19,394 nt of DNA from JANYCG01 sp031386665 (GTDB lineage: Bacteria > Pseudomonadota > Gammaproteobacteria > Burkholderiales > Burkholderiaceae_C), in contig JANNCN010000146.1 of assembly GCA_031386665.1 (NCBI GenBank), positions 1 through 19,394 of the forward strand. Direction: 5' to 3'. Below the pieces are notes generated by a model. That model did not search any database and was not told the origin of the DNA. It saw only the letters and a list, made by a program, of their open reading frames with translations. A program made the translations under genes and the position numbers. Below are positions 12,734 through 19,394 of this stretch, one piece after another (the first letter of the stretch is position 1; the number at the start of each line of letters is the position of its first letter).

Positions 12734-15083
12734 TTCTGAAGAGCGAGGCCTGGTTGGCGCCAAGACCGCACCCGTCTACACCGTCGCAGTGCGCAATTTG
12801 TGCGAATTCACCGCCAAGCAAGGCGACTTGGATTTGCGTTTCACCCCAGCGCCTACGGCTATGCAGGGCATGGCGGGCCACGCAGAGGTTACGGCACGGC
12901 GCGGGCCGTTGTACCAGCGCGAAGTAACTTTAACGGGCAACTACCTGAATTTGCAGGTGCGGGGCAGGGCCGACGGCTACAACCCGCAACTGAACCGACT
13001 CGAAGAAATTAAAACTCACCGGGGCGACATCGCCAGGCTGCCAGACAACCACCGACAGTTGCATTGGGCGCAGGCCAAGGTCTATGCCTGGCTGATGTGC
13101 CAGCAGCGCGATTTGGCAGACATTGAGGTGAGCCTGGTTTACTTTGACATTGGCAGCCAAAAAGAAACCTGCCTAACCGAACGCCACGCGGCTGGCAGCC
13201 TTCAAAGTTTTTTTGAAATGCTGTGCCAGCGCTTTTTACAATGGGCTGACCAAGAAACCGCCCACCGAAACGCCCGCGACGCCGCCCTGTTAACAATGGG
13301 TTTCCCTCATGCCGACTTTCGCATCGGTCAGCGCACCCTGGCCACCAACGTTTACAAGGCCAACGTGTCCGCTCGCTGCTTGCTGGCCCAGGCACCCACT
13401 GGCATTGGCAAAACCATAGGATGCGTATTTGCAGCATTGAAAGCCATGCCCGGCCAACGGCTGGACAAGCTGTTTTACCTGACGGCCAAAACGCCCGGGC
13501 GACAACTGGCAATGGACGCATTGGAATTGCTGCACAAACAGCCCCAAAACCTGCCCTTGCGGGTGCTAGAGCTGGTCGCCCGCGACAAAGCCTGCGAGCA
13601 CCCAGACAAGGCTTGCCACGGCGATTCCTGCCCCCTGGCCAAGGGTTTTTACGACCGCCTGCCAGCGGCCAGGGTCGCTGCTGCAAAGCAGGGTGCACTG
13701 GGCAAATTTGATTTGCGCGAACTGGCGCTTTCCCACTCGGTGTGTCCCTACTACTTGGGGCAAGAAATGGTGCGCTGGAGCGATGTGGTGGTGGGCGACT
13801 ACAACCATTACTTTGACCTCAGCGCCCAACTCTTTGCCCACACCGTTCAGGAAGAATGGCGGGTAAGCGTACTGGCAGATGAAGCCCACAACCTGGTGGA
13901 GCGCGGGCGAAAAATGTACTCGACCGAGCTGCACCACGATCAGCTGCAAAGCCTGGGCCACCATGCTGTGCAGCTCCCGGTGGTCATCAAAAAGGCGTTG
14001 ACACAGGTTCATCGCCAATGGACTGCGCTGCTGACAGACCGCGCAGGCAAGCCAGTGGGTGACTACCAAATTCTTGACGCCTTGCCAGAGAAATTTGTCC
14101 TGTCTTTGCAAAAACTCTCCGCTGAAATCGCAGAGCTGTTTGCACAAGAGCCCACGCGCATTGACCCGGCACTGCAGGCCTTTCACTTTGACGCGCTGCA
14201 TTTTTTGCGTTTGGCAGAGCTGTTTGGCAGCCATTCGCTGTTTGACATTTCGCGCCCTAAGCTGGAGGGCACGGCAGGTCTGGCCCTGCGCGGCGATGGC
14301 CATGGCCTGAGCTTTGACAATGGCGATTCAACCCTGTGCATCCGCAACCTCGTGCCAGCGCCGCACTTGAAAGAACGCTGGGTTGGCGCACAGTCTGCCA
14401 CGCTGTTTTCAGCCACCTTGACGCCTGCGCACTACCTGCTGGAAATGCTGGGTTTGCCCGACACTACCGCGTGGGTTGACGTGCCATCGGCTTTCGGGGC
14501 GCACCAGCTCAAAGTAACCGTGGCTCAGCATATTTCGACCCGCTGGCGCGACCGCACCGCGTCGCTTGGCAGTTTGGTGGACGTGATGGCACACCAGTAC
14601 CGCCGGGCACCGGGCAACTATTTGGCGTTTTTCAGCAGCTTTGATTATTTGCAAACAGCCGCCGACGAACTGATGGTCATGCACCCCGACATTCCAGCCT
14701 GGCAGCAAACCCGGCGCATGAACGAGCCAGAGCGTGATGCATTTTTAGCCCGCTTCACCGCTGAGGGACAGGGCATTGGTTTTGCAGTGCTGGGGGGCGC
14801 GTTTGGGGAAGGCATCGACCTGCCCGGCGCTCGGCTGATTGGCGCTTTCATTGCTACCCTGGGCATGGTGCAGGTCAACCCGGTGAACGAGGCGCTTCGA
14901 CAACGTGTCGGTTACGACTTCACTTACTTGTACCCTGGCATTCAAAAAGTCGTGCAGGCGGCCGGCCGCGTGATTCGCACGGTGCAAGACCAAGGTGTGG
15001 TGATTTTGATGGACGATCGGTTTGCAAAAGACGAGGTGCGCAGCTTGCTGCCCAACTGGTGGCAGATTGACTGGATGAGGTGA
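12720..15083 (+). CDS. Cas4/RecB-like nuclease fused to XPD/Rad3-type iron-sulphur DNA helicase
   Basis: 787 residues. The N-terminal domain (about 20-190) has the RecB/Cas4 nuclease pattern: GRADGY (D85), EEIK (E96, K98) and QAKVYAWL (QxxxY). The helicase follows: Walker A APTGIGKT (225-232), four cysteines for a 4Fe-4S cluster (C292, C299, C304, C342), the DEAH box (387-390), SATLTPAHYLLE, and motif VI VQAAGRVIRT near the C-terminus. All catalytic residues are present. The DinG/XPD helicase family unwinds DNA 5' to 3'; fusion to a nuclease suggests resection or flap removal in repair. The start at 12720 follows the SOS box; an in-frame start at 12606 would overlap the divergent gene. The family-like N-terminus (YTVAVRNLCEF) begins at residue 20. 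Probably SOS-induced. Confidence 0.92.
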   Translation: MPTCNSEERGLVGAKTAPVYTVAVRNLCEFTAKQGDLDLRFTPAPTAMQGMAGHAEVTARRGPLYQREVTLTGNYLNLQVRGRADGYNPQLNRLEEIKTHRGDIARLPDNHRQLHWAQAKVYAWLMCQQRDLADIEVSLVYFDIGSQKETCLTERHAAGSLQSFFEMLCQRFLQWADQETAHRNARDAALLTMGFPHADFRIGQRTLATNVYKANVSARCLLAQAPTGIGKTIGCVFAALKAMPGQRLDKLFYLTAKTPGRQLAMDALELLHKQPQNLPLRVLELVARDKACEHPDKACHGDSCPLAKGFYDRLPAARVAAAKQGALGKFDLRELALSHSVCPYYLGQEMVRWSDVVVGDYNHYFDLSAQLFAHTVQEEWRVSVLADEAHNLVERGRKMYSTELHHDQLQSLGHHAVQLPVVIKKALTQVHRQWTALLTDRAGKPVGDYQILDALPEKFVLSLQKLSAEIAELFAQEPTRIDPALQAFHFDALHFLRLAELFGSHSLFDISRPKLEGTAGLALRGDGHGLSFDNGDSTLCIRNLVPAPHLKERWVGAQSATLFSATLTPAHYLLEMLGLPDTTAWVDVPSAFGAHQLKVTVAQHISTRWRDRTASLGSLVDVMAHQYRRAPGNYLAFFSSFDYLQTAADELMVMHPDIPAWQQTRRMNEPERDAFLARFTAEGQGIGFAVLGGAFGEGIDLPGARLIGAFIATLGMVQVNPVNEALRQRVGYDFTYLYPGIQKVVQAAGRVIRTVQDQGVVILMDDRFAKDEVRSLLPNWWQIDWMR

Positions 15084-15121
15084 CCCCTCCAGCCAAATCC
15101 AAACCAGCAGCGCCTCAGGGG

Positions 15122-15137
15122 GTAGGCCTTAACCTAC
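15122..15137. terminator. Candidate hairpin between convergent genes
   Basis: GTAGG and CCTAC pair around a 6-base loop in the 80-base gap between the helicase stop and the dodecin stop. No T tract follows, so it is weak evidence for a terminator. Confidence 0.25.
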
Positions 15138-15163
15138 TGGCCAAGCCGCTCCATTCGGGTGAC

Positions 15164-15379
15164 TTACTTTTTCTTGCCACCCGCCAAGACAAAAGTGATC
15201 TTCAGGCTGACGCGGTACTCCGTTACTTTGCCTTTGCTCACCACTACTTTTTGGTCTTGCACCCACGCGCCTTGAATGTCAGAAATTGTCTCTGAGGCGC
15301 GGGCAATGCCTTGGGCAATGGCGTCCTCAAAACTTTTTTTGCTGCTGGAGGTGATTTCGAGGATTTTGGCGACGGTCAT
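15164..15379 (-). CDS. Dodecin family flavin-binding protein
   Basis: 71 residues, the normal dodecin size. Seen: MTVAKILEITSSSKKSFEDA, ARASETISDIQGAWVQDQKV (with the tryptophan that stacks on the flavin) and EYRVSLKITFVLAG, which match the family throughout. Dodecins assemble into hollow 12-subunit spheres in the cytoplasm that store or sequester riboflavin or FMN and protect against free-flavin photochemistry. An AAGGGA-type ribosome site lies just before the ATG. It is a single gene, converging on the helicase gene. Its presence near flavoenzymes may be coincidental. Confidence 0.95.
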   Translation of the reverse strand: MTVAKILEITSSSKKSFEDAIAQGIARASETISDIQGAWVQDQKVVVSKGKVTEYRVSLKITFVLAGGKKK

Positions 15380-15458
15380 TGGATTTCCCTTGGTAAAAAC
15401 GAGTGAGTCGCTACGTTAGCCGACATCGTGGGTGGCGGCAAGAGAATTTTCTAATCCC

Positions 15459-16733
15459 TCACGCCTGCATCAGCATTTGCCCCAAGGCCGCAAAAGCAGG
15501 TAAAACAATCGGGTCATTGGAGGCACTGGCGGCAATCGGGTGCGAGCCAAAACGCGCAATCACCATGTCGGCTTTGGGTGCGATATAAAGGCGCTGGCCA
15601 TGGATGCCACGGGCCTCATAAGCACCCAGTTCATTGTGCGTGTTCCACCACATGTTGCGGTACGAAAAGCCAGCCAGCAGGTGGTAGCCAGCCTTGGCAA
15701 ATTTGGCTGGGTCTTCGCCTTTGGCGATGTCGGCGACCACGGCGGCGGGAATGACCTGCTTGGCACCCACGGCACCCTCGCAGCGCATCATTTCGCCCAA
15801 ACGCGCCAGATCGCGCAGGCTGGTGCACAAACCGCCGCCTCCAAACGGCACACCGATGGAATCGACGGTGACGCAGGCGTCTTCTTCGCAGCCCAAGTGC
15901 TGCCAAATGCGGTCACTAAAGGCCGCCGCCATGTCCTGCCCGGTGACGCGTTTCATGACCCAGCACAACACGTCCGTGTTGACGGTTTTATAGGCAAAAG
16001 CTTGCCCGTGTTCACCCTCCTTTTTCAGTGTTTGTAAAAATTCATAAAAGTTGCTGGGGCCGGTGTACCCGGCTGCGCGCGCGCGCATGCCGCCCGCGCG
16101 GGCGTGGTCCCAAATTTGGGCTTTGGGGTCGGAGTACAGCTCTGAATACGCCACGCCAATTTGCATGTCCATCACTTGGCGCAAGGTGGCGTCGGCATAC
16201 GCCGTGCTCAAAAGCTCTGGCAGGTAATGGGCGACTAGCCGGGTTTCGTCCAGTGCACCCTCATGCACCAGGGTGGCCGCCAGCGTGGCTGCGCAAGACT
16301 TGGTCATGGAGAAACAGGCGTGCGAGCCATGCGCTTGCAATGCGCCCGCGTAACGCTCGTACACACGGCAGCCCTTGTGCAGAACAATCAGTCCATCGGT
16401 GTAGGTGTCGGGCAATGTGTCGGCCCAAACCCGTGTTTGACCTTGCATGTCTTTGAAGCTTAGGCGGTCAATTTGAGTGGCCAAAGACTCATCCACAACC
16501 CCCAAATCACTGGCAGGTCCCGCGCCGCGCCACACATTGACGGTGGGCATCAACTCCCGAAAATGCGACAGCGACCAGCGGTTTTGCGGAAACCCCAAAG
16601 CCCGGTCGTCTTCAAAGCGAATGCGCTTGTCGAGCGGCGGGGGTGAGCCCTGCATCCAGCCCATGGTGATGGGGTCAGAGGCGATACCGTCTAGGTAATC
16701 TTTGTCGTTAAAGCGCAAAGTGCCAGAGTTCAT
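15459..16733 (-). CDS. Serine hydrolase, class C beta-lactamase fold (NylB-like)
   Basis: 424 residues from the ATG at 16733. A longer frame to 16811 adds a stretch (MGKCLLLTLRF...) unlike the family and would cover the upstream inverted repeat. Seen: the catalytic SxxK motif SMTK (S142, K145) in HACFSMTKSCAATLAATLVHEGAL; RQVMDMQIGVAYSELYSDP; the second-tyrosine region AFAYKTVNTDVLCWVMKRVTG; and the glycine-rich loop VPFGGGGLCTSLRDLARL. This arrangement matches enzymes annotated as 6-aminohexanoate-dimer hydrolase-like serine hydrolases, which cleave amide or ester bonds; most natural substrates are unknown. There is no clear signal peptide from this start, so it is probably cytoplasmic. It stands alone on the minus strand, 79 bases from dodecin. 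Confidence 0.9.
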   Translation of the reverse strand: MNSGTLRFNDKDYLDGIASDPITMGWMQGSPPPLDKRIRFEDDRALGFPQNRWSLSHFRELMPTVNVWRGAGPASDLGVVDESLATQIDRLSFKDMQGQTRVWADTLPDTYTDGLIVLHKGCRVYERYAGALQAHGSHACFSMTKSCAATLAATLVHEGALDETRLVAHYLPELLSTAYADATLRQVMDMQIGVAYSELYSDPKAQIWDHARAGGMRARAAGYTGPSNFYEFLQTLKKEGEHGQAFAYKTVNTDVLCWVMKRVTGQDMAAAFSDRIWQHLGCEEDACVTVDSIGVPFGGGGLCTSLRDLARLGEMMRCEGAVGAKQVIPAAVVADIAKGEDPAKFAKAGYHLLAGFSYRNMWWNTHNELGAYEARGIHGQRLYIAPKADMVIARFGSHPIAASASNDPIVLPAFAALGQMLMQA

Positions 16734-16788
16734 GGTGGGGGCCTTGGGTTCATCGAAGGGAGTGAGAGCTTGCAGTGTAAAGCGCAGC

Positions 16789-16807
16789 GTAAGTAACAAA
16801 CACTTAC
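16789..16807. promoter_or_regulatory. Inverted repeat upstream of the serine hydrolase gene
   Basis: GTAAGT and ACTTAC are separated by 7 bases, 56 bases before the hydrolase start and about 100 bases before the small plus-strand ORF. Its size and position fit a repressor operator in a divergent control region. No regulator is adjacent. Confidence 0.35.
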
Positions 16808-16907
16808 CCACGCGTCATTCAAACGGGTGATGCATTCAAAGCGCTGAATGTCTAAAGTTCACCCAGGACGCAAGCCGCAAAGACCGCGCATTGCCAAAGG
16901 GGGTTTT

Positions 16908-17090
16908 ATGGACAAAGTTTTTTTAGGGACGGTGATAAGCAACCGCCCAAACAGCCAGCGTGTCGCGCGCTTACTGCGCGAGATGCAGACCGTTTGCATT
17001 GAGGAGCGACGCACCAAAGTTGTCCCTTACTTTCGGGGAACCGAGCGGCGCATTGGCAGCTTCACCCCCAGGCTTGCTGCAGCGCTTTAA
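16908..17090 (+). CDS. Possible small protein of unknown function (60 residues)
   Basis: The 370-base gap between the serine hydrolase and the P450 holds one plausible frame. The ATG at 16908 is preceded by a G-rich AAAGGGGG stretch that could serve as a ribosome site. The product MDKVFLGTVISNRPNSQRVA... is basic, with a RLLREMQTVCIEERRTK stretch that could form a helix, and has no membrane segment or family I recognise. An in-frame ATG at 16848 exists but lacks a ribosome site. It ends 13 bases before the P450 stop (convergent). It may be a lineage-specific gene or a chance frame. Confidence 0.35.
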   Translation: MDKVFLGTVISNRPNSQRVARLLREMQTVCIEERRTKVVPYFRGTERRIGSFTPRLAAAL

Positions 17091-17103
17091 CCCGCGTTCA
17101 ATT

Positions 17104-18525
17104 TCAGACCGCAGTCAGCTGAATGGGCAGGCCGTCTTTGGGCTTGGCGATCGGTGCAAAGGAATAGGTGGGGGCGTAATGGGCGGGCACGCTCCAAGAC
17201 CAATTGCGCAACAGCGGCAGCAACACCGCCTTGACCTGCATTTCCGCAAAATGCAAGCCCAGGCACATGTGGGCACCGCCACCAAAAGGAGCCCAGGCGA
17301 AGGCATGGCGTCGATGCTCTGCGCGGCTGGGCAAAAAGCGCTCGGGGTCAAACTGTTCAGGGTTTGTCCACCATTCGGGTGAGCGATGCACCTGAATTGG
17401 AAACACTGACACCGCCGTGCCCGCCGGGATTTTTTGACCGTGAATTTCCACGTCCGCCAAGGCACGCCGTGCGATAGTGGGCAAGGGTTGGTACAGCCGC
17501 AACGATTCTTTGAACACCAGCTCGATGTCTGTCATCAGCGCCAAATCTTCCAGGGTGGGTGCAAGTAGCGCCGCGCCACTGCCCTGCTGGGCTTGGTTTT
17601 TTTGAATCGCAAGTGCTGTGCTTTGGGCCTGCACCCGCAGCCGGGTTTGCCATTCGGGGTGCTTGGCCAGCGCATAGACCATGGTGGTGATGGCGCTGGT
17701 GGTGGTGTCGTGTGCGGCCATCATTAAAAAGATCAGATGGTCAACGATTTCTTCATCGCTGTACTGGCGGTCATTTTCGTCGCGTGCGTGGCACAGCTGG
17801 GTGAACAGGTCAGTACCCTCGCCCGCGCGGCGCACGCTGATGCGCTCGCGGATGAATGCCGCCAGCCGCGCCCGCGCAGTCACGCCCCGCGCGTAGGTGC
17901 GCCCCAACACAGGCACGCGCACTACAGCCACAGACGCAGCCACCAGGTCGGTGAAGTCCGCGCTGATCTGGTCAATTTCAGAATCGAGTTCGGCACCCAG
18001 AAACACGTCTGCCGCAATCGCCAGAGTGAGCCGTTTGATGGCGGGGTAAAAGTGCAAATCGCGCTTGGCCCCCCACTGTGCCACGCTGGTTTCGATGCGG
18101 GGACTCATGGCCTGCAGGTAGCGCGCCAGGGCTTCTTTGCGAAAGGCGGGCAACATAAGCCTGCGGTGCCAGCGGTGGTCTTCCGCATCGCGAAGCATGA
18201 GGCCACGCGGAAACAAACCCGCCAAGATGCGATCCCACCCCTGCTTGGCCGAGAAGTTGCCAGCGCGGTCAAACAGCACGATCTCGTTGGCCTGCGCTGA
18301 CATCAAATAGACCGAGGGCTGAAACATCCACCAGCCACGGGACACCGGGCCACACTTGGCATGGACCCGCTGGGCGAACGCCAGGGTGTTGGATAAAAAA
18401 CGCGCCTCGCTGACCAATGGCCAGTCGCCTGTGCTGGGAATATGGTCCAGTGACGGGCGCGGTCGGCGCGGGCCACGCGGGCGAAGTTCGATCTCTGAAG
18501 TGGGGCTGGTTTTGGCATCGGTCAT
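17104..18525 (-). CDS. Cytochrome P450
   Basis: 473 residues from the ATG at 18525. An in-frame start at 18660 would cross the control region and the divergent phosphatase start. Haem-thiolate monooxygenase; it needs a separate electron donor (ferredoxin/reductase), and none is encoded in the window. Seen: the I-helix oxygen-activation motif AAHDTTTSA (H272, D273, T274), the ExxR motif ESLR (E340, R343) and the haem loop FGGGAHMCLG with ligand C421. All hallmark residues are intact. There is no N-terminal membrane anchor, so it is soluble, and the N-terminus is Pro/Arg-rich (ELRPRGPRRPRPS). The SxEWWTNPEQFDPERFLPSR region is typical of the broad bacterial class with CYP-type fatty acid, terpene or sterol substrates; the substrate cannot be read from sequence. 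Confidence 0.95.
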   Translation of the reverse strand: MTDAKTSPTSEIELRPRGPRRPRPSLDHIPSTGDWPLVSEARFLSNTLAFAQRVHAKCGPVSRGWWMFQPSVYLMSAQANEIVLFDRAGNFSAKQGWDRILAGLFPRGLMLRDAEDHRWHRRLMLPAFRKEALARYLQAMSPRIETSVAQWGAKRDLHFYPAIKRLTLAIAADVFLGAELDSEIDQISADFTDLVAASVAVVRVPVLGRTYARGVTARARLAAFIRERISVRRAGEGTDLFTQLCHARDENDRQYSDEEIVDHLIFLMMAAHDTTTSAITTMVYALAKHPEWQTRLRVQAQSTALAIQKNQAQQGSGAALLAPTLEDLALMTDIELVFKESLRLYQPLPTIARRALADVEIHGQKIPAGTAVSVFPIQVHRSPEWWTNPEQFDPERFLPSRAEHRRHAFAWAPFGGGAHMCLGLHFAEMQVKAVLLPLLRNWSWSVPAHYAPTYSFAPIAKPKDGLPIQLTAV

Positions 18526-18553
18526 TGCAGAATTATGCGGTCTGACCCTGCCT

Positions 18554-18614
18554 GTGACGCGAGGATTTGTTACGTCACCTAACGGGTCACACTTTTGGTG
18601 ATCACTGCTATCAC
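18554..18614. promoter_or_regulatory. Cluster of TCAC/GTGA repeats between P450 and phosphatase genes
   Basis: In the 120-base divergent gap TCAC begins at 18575, 18587, 18602 and 18611. It forms two inverted repeats: GTGACG/CGTCAC (18554-18559 and 18573-18578, 13-base spacer) and GTGAT/ATCAC (18598-18602 and 18610-18614, 7-base spacer). It could be a multi-site operator for both genes. The regulator is unknown, and a CRP-type match is incomplete. Confidence 0.35.
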
Positions 18615-18645
18615 AGGCTTTGCGGTCTTGGTCAATAATGCCGCC

Positions 18646-19394
18646 ATGAACCGACGGCATTTTTTGCAGCAGGCAAGCTCAGCGGGCTTAATATTGGCGT
18701 GCAGCCGCCTGGCAGCGCAGACCCTGCAGCACAACCCGTTCAGCCTGGGCGTGGCATCGGGCTCGCCTGCGACCGATGGCTTTGTGCTGTGGACGCGGCT
18801 GATGTCGATACCAAATGGCCCACCTTTGCCCAATACGGCAATTGAAGTGCGTTGGGAATTGGCGCGCGACGAAGGGTTTCGGCAGATTGTCAAAACCGGC
18901 AGCACCTTGGCCGAGCCAGCGTTTGCCCACAGCGTGCATGTTGAAATCAACGGCTTGGCCGATACCCCCGGCCCGGCGCATTATTGGTACCGCTTTCGGG
19001 TGGCAGACGCCACCAGCACCGTGGGGCGCACCAGCACTTTGCCCGCGCATGACAGCAACGTACCGCTAAGCCTGGCCCTGGCGTCTTGTCAAAATTTTGA
19101 ACACGGGTATTTCAGCGCATACCGCCACATGGCGCGCGAGGCCATTGACCTGGTGCTGTTTGTGGGTGACTACATTTACGAGTACGGTGTAACGCCTGGC
19201 CGGGTGCGGCAGCACAACAGCCCGACCTGCAAAACCTTGGCGGATTACCGCGCGCGCTACGCCCATTACAAGTCGGACCCTGACTTGCAAACCGCCCACG
19301 CCACTTGCCCCTGGGTAGTGACCTGGGACGATCACGAGGTTGAAAACGACTACGCCAATGACCGCGCCCAGTCCTCGCGCGGCGAAGTATTTTT
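18646..19394 (+). CDS. PhoD-type alkaline phosphatase/phosphodiesterase, 3' end beyond window
   Basis: 249 codons are visible before the window ends, with no stop. The N-terminus MNRRHFLQQASSAGLILACS carries a twin-arginine motif and a hydrophobic stretch followed by LAAQT, so Tat export to the periplasm or surface is expected; a Cys17 leaves lipid attachment possible. Then comes the PhoD N-terminal beta domain (NPFSLGVASGSPATDGFVLW), followed by metallophosphatase motifs ASCQNF (C148), FVGDYIYEYG (D175) and WDDHEVENDY (D228, D229, H230), all expected metal or active-site residues. The family hydrolyses phosphomonoesters and diesters using Fe/Ca, typically under phosphate limitation; no clear Pho box was identified. 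It is divergent from the P450 gene. Start codon chosen for the signal peptide; the ATG at 18638 is out of frame. Confidence 0.93.
   Translation, partial: MNRRHFLQQASSAGLILACSRLAAQTLQHNPFSLGVASGSPATDGFVLWTRLMSIPNGPPLPNTAIEVRWELARDEGFRQIVKTGSTLAEPAFAHSVHVEINGLADTPGPAHYWYRFRVADATSTVGRTSTLPAHDSNVPLSLALASCQNFEHGYFSAYRHMAREAIDLVLFVGDYIYEYGVTPGRVRQHNSPTCKTLADYRARYAHYKSDPDLQTAHATCPWVVTWDDHEVENDYANDRAQSSRGEVF

Noticed and set aside
13566..14303. 245-residue minus-strand open frame opposite the helicase
   Set aside because: It lies fully inside the helicase coding region on the other strand and shows Gln/Leu-rich shadow composition.
16850..16910. c-di-GMP (GEMM) riboswitch before the small ORF
   Set aside because: A GGACGCAAGCC string recalls part of the GEMM core, but the upstream half of the aptamer and the expected paired stems are missing.
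18596..18616. CRP-type binding site
   Set aside because: One half (TGTGA on the minus strand) matches, but the other half is not TCACA at the required spacing.
1..19394. CRISPR array, tRNA, rRNA or insertion sequence
   Set aside because: No regularly spaced repeats, cloverleaf-like sequences, ribosomal RNA segments or transposase motifs were recognised; the only long repeat is the marC-family duplication.

Overview
The window looks like a chromosomal segment of a betaproteobacterium of the order Burkholderiales, most likely Comamonadaceae (Rhodoferax, Limnohabitans or Polaromonas type). This rests on the general feel of the proteins, a GC-rich base composition (not computed), short intergenic gaps and codon habits such as frequent TTT, TTG and CAA in a GC-rich genome. 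No rRNA, tRNA, CRISPR array or intact mobile element was seen.

Layout. Bases 1-813 (minus) hold a TauD/TfdA-type Fe(II)/2-oxoglutarate dioxygenase cut by the window edge. Bases 907-3528 are a mosaic. A 5' fragment of a marC-family gene with a premature stop (924-1073) is separated from the intact marC-family gene (2920-3528) by a minus-strand pair, an acyltransferase-3 membrane protein and an AHSA1/SRPBCC protein. Then come a phytanoyl-CoA dioxygenase-like gene (minus) and, divergent from it, a DUF1295 membrane reductase-like gene.

Bases 5390-11688 form the most interesting block, a plus-strand run: SPFH+SHOCT scaffold protein, zinc-ribbon/DUF4178 membrane-anchored protein, DUF350 small membrane protein, polyamine aminopropyltransferase with an N-terminal membrane domain, and a Tat-exported FAD/NAD(P)-binding oxidoreductase. 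The last three genes overlap at their stop/start codons and are almost certainly co-translated. Together they suggest a membrane-associated polyamine synthesis and oxidation or modification module whose physiological role is not established.

Bases 11689-11923 are an AT-rich convergent gap carrying two near-perfect operator-like palindromes and no convincing gene, possibly the scar of a lost toxin-antitoxin-like module. Bases 11924-15083 are a divergent DNA-repair pair: a PD-(D/E)xK nuclease-like protein (MmcB-like) and a Cas4/RecB-like nuclease fused to an XPD/Rad3-type iron-sulphur helicase. A CTG-N10-CAG LexA (SOS) box lies between them, overlapping a predicted promoter.

The right end holds, on the minus strand, a dodecin, a NylB-like serine hydrolase and a cytochrome P450. 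On the plus strand it holds a possible 60-residue ORF of unknown function and the start of a Tat-exported PhoD-type phosphatase that runs off the window. The P450 and phosphatase genes are divergent and share a 120-base control region rich in TCAC repeats.
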